From: Rhizobiales bacterium YIM 77505
Lineage (GTDB): Bacteria; Pseudomonadota; Alphaproteobacteria; Rhizobiales; Beijerinckiaceae
DNA length: 64,000 nt
Direction: 5' to 3'
Assembly (NCBI GenBank): GCA_000745135.1
Contig: JQNH01000001.1
Coordinates: 4,077,501 to 4,141,500, forward strand
Numbering within the stretch: the first letter of the stretch is position 1; the number at the start of each line of letters is the position of its first letter. The translations under genes and the position numbers were made by a program. The notes under the pieces were generated by a model. The model was given only the letters and a program-made list of their open reading frames with translations. It had not been told where the DNA came from and did no database searches. Of the stretch, positions 26,101 through 34,448 are shown piece by piece.

Positions 26101-26283
26101 GCTTTCGATGACCTCGTTCGACGCGCCCCGATAGACGGTGTTGACCGATACGATCGGCGGATCGACCTGCGGATATTCGCGGATCGGCATCTGCAAAAGC
26201 GCCGCCAAGCCTCCAACCATGAGCAGCAGGCTCACGACGACCGAGAACACCGGGCGCTTGATGAAAAGATCCGAGACCTGCAT
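23149..26283 (-). CDS. RND multidrug efflux permease (HAE1/AcrB family)
   Basis: Inner-membrane proton-driven pump of 1044 aa, the normal size for AcrB/MexB relatives. It begins MQVSDLFIKRPVFSVVVSLL, with the N-terminal helix, porter subdomains, and the TM4 proton-relay pair in LAIGIVVDDAIVEIENVHRR. The second half repeats the layout (GLMTKNGILIVEFANQLRQRG, MTSIATIGGAVPLALSTG). The adaptor gene lies upstream on the same strand; no TolC-type gene is in the window. The substrate is unknown. Confidence 0.94.
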   Translation of the reverse strand: MQVSDLFIKRPVFSVVVSLLLMVGGLAALLQMPIREYPQVDPPIVSVNTVYRGASNEVIESRITEIIEGAVAGLEGIRQITSESRNDRSSVTIEFNVNRPPEAAASDVRDAVSRVIGRLPEGADPPVVRKVDANASAIMWIGVTSSTLDALELSDFLKRVYVDRLATVDGVANVYIGGERRYSMRIWIDRPALAARGLTVQDVETAIKKQNVELPGGRLESAKRELTVKTDSRLSTPEEFRRIIVSNKNGYLVRLGEVARVEVGAEDERFEFYSSGQTAIGLGIVRQSTANTLAVANGVRAELERLKDALPPGTTAEVMYDESQFIRASISGVLKVLLEGIALVVLVILVFLRDWRSTIVAIVAIPVSVIASYMITAMFGASINVLTLLAVVLAIGIVVDDAIVEIENVHRRIEDGQVPLLAAFDGAREIGFAVIATTATLIAVFVPLAFMTGNTGRLFREFAIQLAAAIFFSGVVARTLTPMMCSKLMRPAHGPIFRWTEPIFEGMTNGYRWILSRALRVPLVFLAIGVVVSLSAYNLFLAIPKEFAPVEDRGVIIIPVTAPEGASLDYTRERVKEVERALKPLENTGVVSSILSQVAPGFQRPAPVNSGLVIVRLVPWEKRNVKQQDLTRELVGTVGGFPGARAFPVNPGSLGQRGFQQPIQFVIGGPDYSTIKGWVDRVVQRAQAAGIFVNLDTDYKESQPDVRVRIDRARAADLGVSVEDIGKTLELMFGEREVSTFVSRGDEYPVIVRARAQDRATPSDLANTFVRAANGDLVPLSAFVSYSEAAAPQVLNRQDRLRSITIQASLVPTASIGEGLAILEQIVREELPPEARIGYKGQSKEFKDASNAIYVTFAIALLVVFLVLAAQFESWINPLIIIVTVPLAVTGGLLALWLTGQSLNIYSQIGMILLIGLMTKNGILIVEFANQLRQRGLSVREAVIESSVLRLRPILMTSIATIGGAVPLALSTGAGAEARNAIGWVIVGGVGLSTLLTTLVVPSLYLLIGGYSRPSNYTALLLDRLRRQEARQGEDEERHPQPAE

Positions 26284-26495
26284 CGCCTTCTGTGCCTTGC
26301 TGATCCCTCCCCGTGCAGGGAGGGCCGAGTCGTCGAAGCCGAGCGGGGCGGGGCGGCGCTACGTTCCGAGAGGTCGCGACGCCGTCCCTCCTGATCTCCG
26401 CTTCGCTCCGGCCACCTTTCCCTTACGGGAAGGATGGCACTGCTGTCCGTTGCGTCGGCCTCTCAAGCCGACCTTTCCCCGCGGGAGAAGGAACC
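26284..26495. repeat. Hairpin-rich intergenic repeat between adaptor and RND genes
   Basis: The 212-base gap contains several palindromes: CCCTCCC-CGTGCA-GGGAGGG (26306-26325), CCTTTCCC-TTAC-GGGAAGG and CCTTTCCCCGCGGGAGAAGG. The vocabulary is the same as in the repeat after tolB. It lies inside an operon, so it could adjust adaptor versus pump mRNA levels. Confidence 0.55.
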
Positions 26496-27770
26496 TCAGC
26501 TTCGCCGCTCGGCTGCGTTGGCGGCGCCGATCGGCTGGGTCGAGGAGCGGTCGGCCGGCGCATTCGAGGCCCGTGGCGCAGGCCCCGGCCCGACTGCGGA
26601 TGGGGCCTCGGCGCCGATCGGGCGCGGTCTGACCGGGGCGCCGGGTCGCACCCGCTGCACCCCCCGCACGACGATGGTTTCGCCTGGCTGCAGCCCTGCG
26701 ACCACCTCGACCTCTGCTCCCTGCCGCTGACCGATCTCGACCACACGCCGCTCGATCGTGTTGTCGGACTTCACCACGAAGACGATCTGGCGCAGGCCTT
26801 CGCTGACGATTGCTTCCTCCGGCGCCACGACCGCGTTCTCGCGCACCGACACCTCGAGGGTGACCGAGAGAAACATGCCGGGCCGCAGCGCCTCGTCGGC
26901 ATTGTCGAACTCCGCCGTGAGGCGCACGGTCCGCGTCACGGGATCAACGCGGGGATCGATCAGGCTGACCTTGCCTTCGAAGCGCCGCTCCCCGAAGGCT
27001 GCGGAGCGGGCGCGCACGGTCTGCCCGGGCCTCAGCATCCCGAGCACGTTCTCGGGTATTGCGAAGTCGAGCCGCACCCGCGACAGGTCGTCCAGGGTCG
27101 TGATCTTGGTTCCAGGCGAGACATACGCCCCGAGCGATACTGCCCGCATCCCGAGACGTCCTGCAAAGGGGGCGCGAACGATGAGATCCTCAAGGCGCGC
27201 CTCGGCGGCCTTGAGGCGGGCTTCCGCGGCGGCGATGGCGCCTTCGGACGTGTTGAGAAGGGCGGTCAGATCCGCCACCTGGGCCTCGGTTCCGGCCCCG
27301 GTGCGGCGCAGCGCGAGGGCGCGATCGAGACGAGTGCGGATCTCGGCGCGCTGAGCCTCGGCCCGCCTGATTTCCGCGGTCGCGGCGTCGATGTCGGCGC
27401 GCCGCTCCTCAGCGTCCAGGCGGACCAGCACGTCGCCGGCCTTGACCTTCTGGCCTTCCTCGAATTCGACCGACTGGATGATCCCCGCCACCTTGGCGGT
27501 CACCGTGATGGCCTCCCAAGCGCGCACGGTTCCTACGGCTTCGCGCGTCTCGACGATGCGGCCGGTTCTCACCGTGTCCACGTCGACGAGGGGAGCTGGT
27601 CCTTGCCGGCTTGGGGAGCCGGCTGGTGCAGCGGACGGGGGCGCCGTCTTGCCGAGATATTCGCCGACGACGGGAAGCCGCGCGAGGTGACCCTCTTTGT
27701 AAGCGACCCACCCGCCATAGCCGCCTGCTGCGAGCACGGCGATCACGGCGAGCTGTCCGTACCAGCGCAT
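26496..27770 (-). CDS. RND efflux periplasmic adaptor (membrane fusion protein)
   Basis: A 424-aa HlyD/AcrA-type adaptor linking the pump to an outer-membrane channel. An N-terminal anchor (LAVIAVLAAGGYGGWVAY) is followed by a lipoyl/barrel-sandwich domain (VEFEEGQKVKAGDVLVRLDAEE), a coiled-coil hairpin rich in Ala/Arg/Glu (residues about 125-200), and beta-barrel domains (GRLGMRAVSLGAYVSPGT; GMFLSVTLEV). A disordered Pro/Ala tail ends the protein. The start MRWYG has AAGGA seven bases upstream; the ATG 15 bases earlier is weaker. Confidence 0.92.
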   Translation of the reverse strand: MRWYGQLAVIAVLAAGGYGGWVAYKEGHLARLPVVGEYLGKTAPPSAAPAGSPSRQGPAPLVDVDTVRTGRIVETREAVGTVRAWEAITVTAKVAGIIQSVEFEEGQKVKAGDVLVRLDAEERRADIDAATAEIRRAEAQRAEIRTRLDRALALRRTGAGTEAQVADLTALLNTSEGAIAAAEARLKAAEARLEDLIVRAPFAGRLGMRAVSLGAYVSPGTKITTLDDLSRVRLDFAIPENVLGMLRPGQTVRARSAAFGERRFEGKVSLIDPRVDPVTRTVRLTAEFDNADEALRPGMFLSVTLEVSVRENAVVAPEEAIVSEGLRQIVFVVKSDNTIERRVVEIGQRQGAEVEVVAGLQPGETIVVRGVQRVRPGAPVRPRPIGAEAPSAVGPGPAPRASNAPADRSSTQPIGAANAAERRS

Positions 27771-27997
27771 GCTCGCGTCCTTCACTCGTTACCGATCGGG
27801 GCTTCGTGGAGGCATATAATACGCCATTTTGCCGCGCGATACGGGGGACGGAATTACATTTTCGTTAGATTTTGAAGGATGCTGAACGGGTCTCGTTCCG
27901 GGGCCTTGCCCCTCGCCGCAGGCAGGAGGACGGCCGTCATCATATCCTCGCCGGCTTGACGGCGCTCTCCATCTCCCTCATACGCAGCGGCGGGACA

Positions 27998-28033
27998 CCC
28001 TTCCCCAACGAAGGGCGCCCATCTGGAAGGATG
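27998..28033 (+). ncRNA. Structured serC leader, candidate serC-motif RNA
   Basis: Two hairpins precede serC. CCCTTC-CCCAAC-GAAGGG (27998-28015) is perfect, and CATC-TGGAAG-GATG (28020-28033) buries the GGAAGG ribosome-binding site of serC. A 'serC' structured RNA class upstream of serC in alphaproteobacteria is known; agreement with its consensus could not be checked here. The arrangement suggests control of translation initiation. Confidence 0.45.
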
Positions 28034-28039
28034 GATGAC

Positions 28040-29212
28040 ATGACGACGAAGCCCGCCGCGCGCCCATGCGCGCCTTTCTTTTCGTCCGGCCCTTGCGCCA
28101 AGCGCCCCGGCTGGTCCCTCGGCAACCTCAAGACCGACAGCCTTGGCCGCTCCCATCGCGCGAAACTCGGCAAGGGGCGCCTGAAGCGCGCCATCGACCT
28201 CACCCGCGAGGTGCTGGAGGTCCCGGCCGACTATCGCATCGGCATCGTGCCCGCCTCCGACACCGGCGCCGTCGAGATGGCGCTGTGGTCGCTTCTCGGC
28301 GCCCGGCCGGTCGACATGCTGGCCTGGGAGTCCTTCGGCGAGGGCTGGGTCACCGACGTCGTCAAGCAGCTCAAGCTCGAGGACGCGCGGGTCCTCAAGG
28401 CCCCCTACGGCGAGTTGCCGGACCTGTCCCAAGTCGACACGAAGACCCGCGACGTGGTCTTCACCTGGAATGGCACGACTTCGGGCGTCCGGGTGCCGAA
28501 CGCCGACTGGATTGCCGCCGACCGCGAGGGACTCACCATTTGCGATGCCACCTCGGCCGCCTTCGCGCAGGAGCTCGATTTCACGAAGCTCGATGTTGTC
28601 ACCTTCTCCTGGCAGAAGGTGCTCGGCGGCGAGGCCGCGCACGGCATGCTGATCCTCTCGCCGCGCGCCGTCGCGCGCCTTGAGAGCTATACTCCGCCCT
28701 GGCCGCTGCCCAAGATCTTCCGCATGACCAAGGGGGGCAAGCTCATCGAAGGCATCTTCGAGGGCGAGACCATCAACACGCCCTCCATGCTGTGCGTGGA
28801 GGACTACATCGATGCCCTTGAATGGGCGAAAGGGCTCGGCGGCCTCAAAGCCCTCGTCGCGAAGGCGGATGCGAACGCCAAGGTCATCCACGATTGGGTG
28901 GCGCGCACGCCCTGGGTAGAAAACCTCGCCAAGGATCCGGCGACCGCCTCGAACACGAGCGTCTGCCTCGCGATCGTCGATCCCGACGTGCTGAGGAAGG
29001 GCTCGGGGGCGGTTGCGGCGATCGCGAAAGGCATCGCCGCGACCCTCGACAAGGAAGGCGTCGCCTATGACATCGGTGCCTATCGCGACGCCCCGCCGGG
29101 CCTGCGCATCTGGTGCGGCGCCACCGTCGAATGGTCCGACCTCGAGGCGCTGACGCCCTGGCTCGACTGGGCCTTCGCCCAGGAGAAGGCTGCTCTCCTC
29201 GAGGCAGCCTGA
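28040..29212 (+). CDS. serC: Phosphoserine aminotransferase SerC
   Basis: A PLP-dependent 390-aa enzyme that converts 3-phosphohydroxypyruvate and glutamate to phosphoserine. The alphaproteobacterial-type sequence is clear: [53 protein letters not shown] and the PLP lysine in [14 protein letters not shown]. The start at 28040 is chosen because GGAAGG is 9 bases upstream; an ATG at 28031 abuts that site. It precedes serA, the previous step in serine biosynthesis. Confidence 0.95.
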   Translation: MTTKPAARPCAPFFSSGPCAKRPGWSLGNLKTDSLGRSHRAKLGKGRLKRAIDLTREVLEVPADYRIGIVPASDTGAVEMALWSLLGARPVDMLAWESFGEGWVTDVVKQLKLEDARVLKAPYGELPDLSQVDTKTRDVVFTWNGTTSGVRVPNADWIAADREGLTICDATSAAFAQELDFTKLDVVTFSWQKVLGGEAAHGMLILSPRAVARLESYTPPWPLPKIFRMTKGGKLIEGIFEGETINTPSMLCVEDYIDALEWAKGLGGLKALVAKADANAKVIHDWVARTPWVENLAKDPATASNTSVCLAIVDPDVLRKGSGAVAAIAKGIAATLDKEGVAYDIGAYRDAPPGLRIWCGATVEWSDLEALTPWLDWAFAQEKAALLEAA

Positions 29213-29379
29213 CGCAACACCGTCGTTCCGAGGCGCGCCGCAAGAGGCGGGCCCGGAACCCAGAACCGCTATCGCTCCCCGAACATCCCAAACCGCTGCC
29301 GCCTCGTCCCTGAACGCCTGTGTTTATGGGTTCCGGACTCTCGTTTCACGAGCCGGAATGAAGGCGGAGGAGAATCGCC
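29213..29379. repeat. Imperfect palindromic repeat between serC and serA
   Basis: The gap holds an inverted arrangement of CGGAACCC (about 29252) and GGGTTCCG (about 29329), with further partly complementary blocks (GTTCCGAGGCGCG, CGAGCCGGAATGA). It resembles the GGGTTCCGG-type palindromes found between genes in Methylobacteriaceae-like genomes. The serA ribosome site GGAGGAG lies at its end. Confidence 0.5.
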
Positions 29380-30972
29380 ATGCCGACCCCCCGCGTTCTC
29401 ATTTCCGATGCCCTCTCGCCCGCCGCCGTGCAGATCTTCAAGGACCGCGGCATCGCGGTCGACTTCCAGCCGGATCTCGGCAAGGACAAGGAGAAGCTGA
29501 GCCAAGTGATCGGCGACTATGATGGCCTCGCCATCCGCTCGGCCACCAAGGTGACGCCCAAGATCCTGGAAAAGGCGGACAAGCTGAAGGTCATCGGCCG
29601 CGCCGGCATTGGCGTCGACAACGTCGACATTCCGGCGGCGACCGCCAAGGGCGTGATCGTTATGAACACGCCCTTCGGCAACTCGATCACCACGGCCGAA
29701 CATGCCATCGCCATGATGTTCGCGCTCGCCCGCCAGATTCCTCAAGCGGACGTATCGACCCAGGCGGGCAAGTGGGAGAAGAACCGCTTCATGGGCATCG
29801 AGCTCACGGCCAAGACGCTCGGCATTATCGGCTGCGGCAATATCGGTTCGATCGTGGCAGACCGCGCCCAGGGCCTGCACATGAAGGTGATCGCCTATGA
29901 TCCCTATCTCACGCCGGAGCGGGCGCTCGATCTCGGGGTCGAGAAGGTGGAACTGGACGAGCTCCTGAGGCGCGCCGACATCATCACCCTCCACACACCG
30001 CTCACGGACAAGACCCGGAACATCCTCTCGGCCGAGAACATCGCCAAGACGAAGAAGGGGGTGCGCATCATCAACTGCGCCCGAGGCGGCCTTGTGGACG
30101 AGGCAGCACTGCGCGCGGCCCTCGACTCGGGACATGTCGCCGGGGCGGCCTTCGATGTGTTCTCGATCGAGCCTGCGACCGAGAACCCATTGTTCGGCCA
30201 CCCCAACGTGATCTGCACGCCCCATCTTGGCGCCTCCACCACCGAGGCGCAGGAGAACGTGGCGCTGCAGATCGCCGAGCAGATGTCCAACTACCTCCTG
30301 CAAGGCGCCATCGAGAATGCGGTGAACTTCCCCTCGATCACCGCCGAGGAGGCGCCGAAGCTCAGGCCCTTCGTGACGCTTTGCGAGAAGCTCGCCTCGT
30401 TCCTGGGGCAGCTCACCGAAGCTCCGATCAAAGGAATCCGCATCGAGTATGAGGGCGCCGTCGCCGGCATGAACACCCGCGCGCTCACCACAGCCGCCGT
30501 TACCGGCGCGCTGAAACCCTTCCTTCAGGACATCAACATGGTCTCGGCGCCGGTCGTAGCCCGCGAGCGGGGCATCATGGTGGAGGAAGTCAAGCGCGAA
30601 AATGCGGCGCGCGACTACGAGAGCTTCGTCCGGATCACGCTCGACGCCGAGGACATGCCACGCCATGCGGGCGGCACCGTGTTCCAGGACGGCAAGCCGC
30701 GCGTGACCGAAATCCGCCATATCGCCGTCGATGCCGAGTTCGCGCCCAACATGATCTATGTCCGTAACGCGGACAAGCCGGGCTTCATCGGCGCCTTTGG
30801 CTCGCTCCTCGGCGAGGCCGGGGTGAATATCGCGACCTTCAGTCTCGGCCGGGACAAGCCCGGCGGCGACGCCATCTGCTTTGTCGCTGTGGACGAGCCG
30901 GTCTCGCCCGAACTCCTGCGCCGCATCGAGGCCATCCCCCAGGTGAAGCGGGCACGGGCGGTGCGGTTCTAG
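29380..30972 (+). CDS. serA: D-3-phosphoglycerate dehydrogenase SerA (long form)
   Basis: A 530-aa NAD-dependent enzyme, the first step of serine biosynthesis. The catalytic and Rossmann domains (GIGVDNVDIPAAT, LGIIGCGNIGSIVADRA, NCARGGLVDEAAL, TPHLGASTTEAQENVA with the catalytic His) are followed by an intervening domain and a C-terminal ACT domain (ADKPGFIGAFGSLLGEAGVNIATF). Length and domain order match type 1 enzymes. A strong GGAGGAG ribosome site precedes the ATG. Confidence 0.96.
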   Translation: MPTPRVLISDALSPAAVQIFKDRGIAVDFQPDLGKDKEKLSQVIGDYDGLAIRSATKVTPKILEKADKLKVIGRAGIGVDNVDIPAATAKGVIVMNTPFGNSITTAEHAIAMMFALARQIPQADVSTQAGKWEKNRFMGIELTAKTLGIIGCGNIGSIVADRAQGLHMKVIAYDPYLTPERALDLGVEKVELDELLRRADIITLHTPLTDKTRNILSAENIAKTKKGVRIINCARGGLVDEAALRAALDSGHVAGAAFDVFSIEPATENPLFGHPNVICTPHLGASTTEAQENVALQIAEQMSNYLLQGAIENAVNFPSITAEEAPKLRPFVTLCEKLASFLGQLTEAPIKGIRIEYEGAVAGMNTRALTTAAVTGALKPFLQDINMVSAPVVARERGIMVEEVKRENAARDYESFVRITLDAEDMPRHAGGTVFQDGKPRVTEIRHIAVDAEFAPNMIYVRNADKPGFIGAFGSLLGEAGVNIATFSLGRDKPGGDAICFVAVDEPVSPELLRRIEAIPQVKRARAVRF

Positions 30973-31053
30973 GGCTCCTTGCCGGCCTTGCGTTCCAGCG
31001 CTCCCGTGGTCCTATAATCGATCGGGGGCGCCCGTCGTGAACGGGAGGCCAGC

Positions 31054-31647
31054 ATGAGGACGTATTACGTTTTCCAGGCCCAGAACTCCCCGGACCTGCG
31101 CGGATTCACCGACATCCCCGACGGGGAGAAGTTGCCCCTCGAGGAGGGACCCTGGGCGCTCGTGCGGCAGATCGCACCGGATGAAGAGTGGGACGTCGAT
31201 GTCAGCCGGGCGGTCGTGGCGGCGGGAATCCTGGAGAACGGCTTCTATCTCGTGGGTCCCATCCGGCGGCCGCCGTCGTCGAAGCCCATCATCGAGAGCG
31301 ACCGGGTCGAGGGCACGGCTGTCTTCGATGCGCAGGGCAACCAGATCGGCACCATCAAGCGGCTCCTGATCGAGAAGGTCTCAGGTCGCGTCCTCTATGT
31401 GGACGTGACCTTCGGGGGGTTCCTCGGCATCGGGGCGCATCACTGCACCATCCCCTGGGACAAGTTGATCTACGATCGGGAATACAGCGCCTATCGCGCC
31501 GACATCACGGAGGAGCAGGTGCGGCATGCACCGAGCTTCTACGGCCCGAACGATGCGTGGCCAGATGCAGGGCGTCAAAAGGAGATCCAGGACTATTGGC
31601 GGGGGCTGGCACGGCTTGAGGAGGATCCCCTCGGAAGTCGGTTGTGA
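31054..31647 (+). CDS. PRC-barrel domain protein
   Basis: A 197-aa protein with a good ribosome site (GGAGG). Residues 1-72 form an unassigned N-terminal region (MRTYYVFQAQNSPDLRGF). Residues about 78-150 match a PRC-barrel (SDRVEGTAVFDAQGNQIGTI, VSGRVLYVDVTFGGFLGIG, TIPWDKLIYD). Such proteins are associated with stress and photosynthetic or RNA-processing contexts in alphaproteobacteria. No signal peptide or membrane segment. The function is unknown. Confidence 0.8.
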   Translation: MRTYYVFQAQNSPDLRGFTDIPDGEKLPLEEGPWALVRQIAPDEEWDVDVSRAVVAAGILENGFYLVGPIRRPPSSKPIIESDRVEGTAVFDAQGNQIGTIKRLLIEKVSGRVLYVDVTFGGFLGIGAHHCTIPWDKLIYDREYSAYRADITEEQVRHAPSFYGPNDAWPDAGRQKEIQDYWRGLARLEEDPLGSRL

Positions 31648-31705
31648 GCGGACCGCTGGGCAAGCTAGACTTGTCCTTTCGAGAGCACATCCTAACGAGG
31701 GTCAT

Positions 31706-32524
31706 ATGAACGCTGCCACATTGGGTCCGGCCGAGGCCCTCGTCCTGCTGGATCCAAACGCCCGGAAAGGGCGTGATGCAGTCAAGCTCACCCTCACCTG
31801 GCTTCTCGCCCGCGGTGTGGTGCGGATCGAGGAGGAAGTGCAGAAGCGCCTCATCGGCTCGAAGACGGTGACGCGGCTTCGCCTCGTGCGGCCCAACGAG
31901 GCGCTGCCCTCGCCCGCCGCCGCGCTCGTCGGCCTCATCCGAGAGGTCGAGGCGAAGGGCGGCCCCATGGACGACCTCGTCGAACGTACGCGGCGTGCTT
32001 ATGGCAGTGACCTCGACAAGTTCAGAACCGAGCTCGTCCTGCCGGAGCTCGGCGCCCGCGGCCTCGTCGAGGAGAAGCGCGAGAAGCGGTTCGGCTTCTT
32101 TCCGGTGAAGCGCTTTGCTCGCACCCCTGCAGGCGAGGTCGAGCGCAGCCGGATCGAGAGCCTCATGGAACAGGCCCGCGGCATCCCCGGCCTTCTCGAC
32201 AGCGATCCTGCAAAGGCGGCGGCGCTCGCACTCTCGCTTGGCGGCGCCCTTCTCCTCGTCAACGAACTGAAGCCCTTCTACGGGAAGCTCTCGGAGGCGA
32301 TGCGCGCCCAGCCGGGGCTCGCCGATTATGACCATTCGAGCTCGTCCGACTGGTCTGGGACGGGGGACGCGCCGGATCTGCCGAGCTTCGAGGGGCTCGA
32401 TCTCGGGGACTTCGACGCGAGCGCGTTCGACTCTCTCGACACCGCCCTCGACAGCTTCGATTCAAGTTTCGAGAGCAGTAGCGATGGCGGCGGGGGCGAT
32501 ACGGGCGGGGGCGGCAGCGATTGA
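31706..32524 (+). CDS. Hypothetical protein with acidic Ser/Gly-rich tail
   Basis: Not recognised to a named family. It has 272 aa; residues 10-140 are charged and helical, with a winged-helix-like pattern (VKLTLTWLLARGVVRIEEE, LVEERKEKRFGFF-like). A single hydrophobic stretch (AAALALSLGGALLLVNEL, about 170-188) could be a membrane segment. The last 60 residues are Asp/Ser/Phe-rich and end DGGGGDTGGGGSD, a tail shape also seen in TIGR04222-type membrane proteins. GAGGG precedes the ATG at a normal distance. Confidence 0.65.
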   Translation: MNAATLGPAEALVLLDPNARKGRDAVKLTLTWLLARGVVRIEEEVQKRLIGSKTVTRLRLVRPNEALPSPAAALVGLIREVEAKGGPMDDLVERTRRAYGSDLDKFRTELVLPELGARGLVEEKREKRFGFFPVKRFARTPAGEVERSRIESLMEQARGIPGLLDSDPAKAAALALSLGGALLLVNELKPFYGKLSEAMRAQPGLADYDHSSSSDWSGTGDAPDLPSFEGLDLGDFDASAFDSLDTALDSFDSSFESSSDGGGGDTGGGGSD

Positions 32525-32529
32525 GCCGC

Positions 32530-33504
32530 TCAGGTCCGGATCTTGCCCTCGGCTAAGGCAATCCCCCCGAGCACCAGGGCGAGGGCGACGGCGTGATAGA
32601 GCCGGAAGGGCTCGCTCAGGATGACGACTGCGAGGATCGCGCCGAAGACCGGCACCAGGTTCACGAAGAGCCCAGCGCGGCCTGGGCCGATCAGCTCGAC
32701 GCCCCGCATGAAGAAGATCTGCGAGAGGAGCGACGGAAACAGCGCCACGAAGGCGAGGATGAGCCAACCTTGAGCGTCAGGCCACTGCACCCTTCCCGCC
32801 GCAATCTCGTAGCCGAGAAGGCCGAGGGAGGAGAGAAAGGCGGAGGCTGCGAAGGAAAAGAACAAGACGAGCGCGGAAACGGGGGGACGGTTGCGCAAGG
32901 CAAGCGTGAAGCCCGAATAGAAGATGCAGGCAATTACCATCCATACATCGCCGATGTTGAAGTCGAGGGTGAGCAATACCTCGATCTCGCCCCGGGCTCC
33001 GATCACCGCGACGCCAATGAGGGTCAGCACGCTGCCAATGCCTTGCAAAAGGCCGATGCGGGTGCCGAACAGGACGAGGCTGCCGAGCAGCACCAGCACT
33101 GGAATGGAGCCTTGGATGAGGGTGAGGTTGACGGCCGTCGTGTGGTGGGCGGCCGCATAGTAGAGGGCGTTGAAGCCCGTCATCCCGAACGAGCCCATCA
33201 GGAAAACGCGCAGCCAATGGCGCTTGAGCAGCGGCCATTCGGCAAGGATCCGGCGCCAGAGGAGGGTACCGACGAGAAGGATCACGGCGATCCAGCGCAG
33301 GCTCGTCAGCGCCATGGGCGACACATGACCGACGGCCAGTCGTCCTGCGATGGCGTTGCCGGCCCACATCAGGGTGGTGAGCGCAAGAAGGAGATAAGCC
33401 TGGTCGTAGAGCCCTGCGAGAGGGCGACTTCGCGGCGCAGCACTCTCCTGAGGCCGCGCCGCTTGGGAGGGGGAGGGCGTCTCGAGCTTGCCGCGTTCGT
33501 CCAT
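32530..33504 (-). CDS. DMT-superfamily (EamA) transporter
   Basis: Inner-membrane protein of 324 aa with about ten helices in two EamA repeats: LLLALTTLMWAGNAIAGRLAVGHVSP in the first, and GWLILAFVALFPSLLSQIFFMRG...GPGRAGLFVNLVPVFGAILAVV in the second. The family exports or imports metabolites; the substrate is unknown. It is convergent with the hypothetical gene, with stop codons only a few bases apart, and divergent from the amidotransferase gene. Confidence 0.88.
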   Translation of the reverse strand: MDERGKLETPSPSQAARPQESAAPRSRPLAGLYDQAYLLLALTTLMWAGNAIAGRLAVGHVSPMALTSLRWIAVILLVGTLLWRRILAEWPLLKRHWLRVFLMGSFGMTGFNALYYAAAHHTTAVNLTLIQGSIPVLVLLGSLVLFGTRIGLLQGIGSVLTLIGVAVIGARGEIEVLLTLDFNIGDVWMVIACIFYSGFTLALRNRPPVSALVLFFSFAASAFLSSLGLLGYEIAAGRVQWPDAQGWLILAFVALFPSLLSQIFFMRGVELIGPGRAGLFVNLVPVFGAILAVVILSEPFRLYHAVALALVLGGIALAEGKIRT

Positions 33505-33536
33505 TCCGCTAAACCGCCCCGGTCAGGGAGTTCGCC

Positions 33537-34400
33537 ATGGGCCTAAGGTTTCTCATCGTCGAGGGCAACACGCGCGCGGCGCGGGAGAGACATGCGGCGT
33601 CCTTCGGGCTCATGCCTTCGCAATCCTACGCCGCCGTGGTTCAGGAGATCGAACCGCGTGCCGTGTGCGATCTTGCCTTCCCCGCGGACGAGGGCGCCAA
33701 TCTGCCGGACGGCGCCGGCCTGACCTCCTATGACGGTGTGTTCCTCACGGGCTCGGCGCTCAACATCTACGATGCAACGCCCGAGGTGCGACGCCAGATC
33801 GAGCTCATGCGGGCTGTCTATGCCTCGGGCGTACCGGCCTTCGGTTCCTGTTGGGGGCTACAGGTCGCGGCCGTGGCCGCCGGCGGCGAGGTGCGCAGGA
33901 ACGCACGCGGCCGCGAACTCGGCTTTGCGCGCAACATCGTGCCGACTGACGAGGGGCGCCGTCACGCTATGCTTTTCGGCCGCCCGGTGGCTTTCGACGC
34001 TCCCGCGATCCATCTCGACCATATCGTCGTTCCGCCGCCGGACTGCATTGTCCTCGCCTCGAACCGCATGTCGGAGATCCAGGCGGCCGAGATCCGCCTG
34101 AACGGCGGCGAGGTCTGGGGCGTCCAGTATCATCCGGAGTTCAGCTTGGCGGAGATCGGCACGATCATCGATGCGCGCCGCGCTATGCTCGTCGCGGAGG
34201 GCTTTGCTCTCGCCGAGGAGGCGGCCGCTGCTTATGCCGCCGATCTGAAGGCACTCAGCGCTAATCCCGCGCGCCGTGATCTCGCCTGGAGGCTCGGCAT
34301 TGACGAAGAGGTGCTCGACCCGGTGCGGCGCACCCGTGAAATCCGCAACTTCGTCGAGCACAAGGTGAAGCCTGCCGCGAGCGCACGCGGGCGCGCGTAG
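33537..34400 (+). CDS. Class I glutamine amidotransferase-like protein
   Basis: A 287-aa protein with the GATase triad: nucleophile Cys in FGSCWGLQVAAVA and His-Glu in VQYHPEFSLAEIG. It resembles GuaA N-domain-like stand-alone amidotransferases that act on glutamine or gamma-glutamyl compounds. About 50 residues after the domain form a helical extension. It has AGGGAG before its ATG and no clear metabolic neighbours, so the substrate is open. Confidence 0.85.
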   Translation: MGLRFLIVEGNTRAARERHAASFGLMPSQSYAAVVQEIEPRAVCDLAFPADEGANLPDGAGLTSYDGVFLTGSALNIYDATPEVRRQIELMRAVYASGVPAFGSCWGLQVAAVAAGGEVRRNARGRELGFARNIVPTDEGRRHAMLFGRPVAFDAPAIHLDHIVVPPPDCIVLASNRMSEIQAAEIRLNGGEVWGVQYHPEFSLAEIGTIIDARRAMLVAEGFALAEEAAAAYAADLKALSANPARRDLAWRLGIDEEVLDPVRRTREIRNFVEHKVKPAASARGRA

Positions 34401-34448
34401 AGCTCATCCGATCTGCCGTTGCCGCGCGGACAGTGCCTCGCCCGTCGC

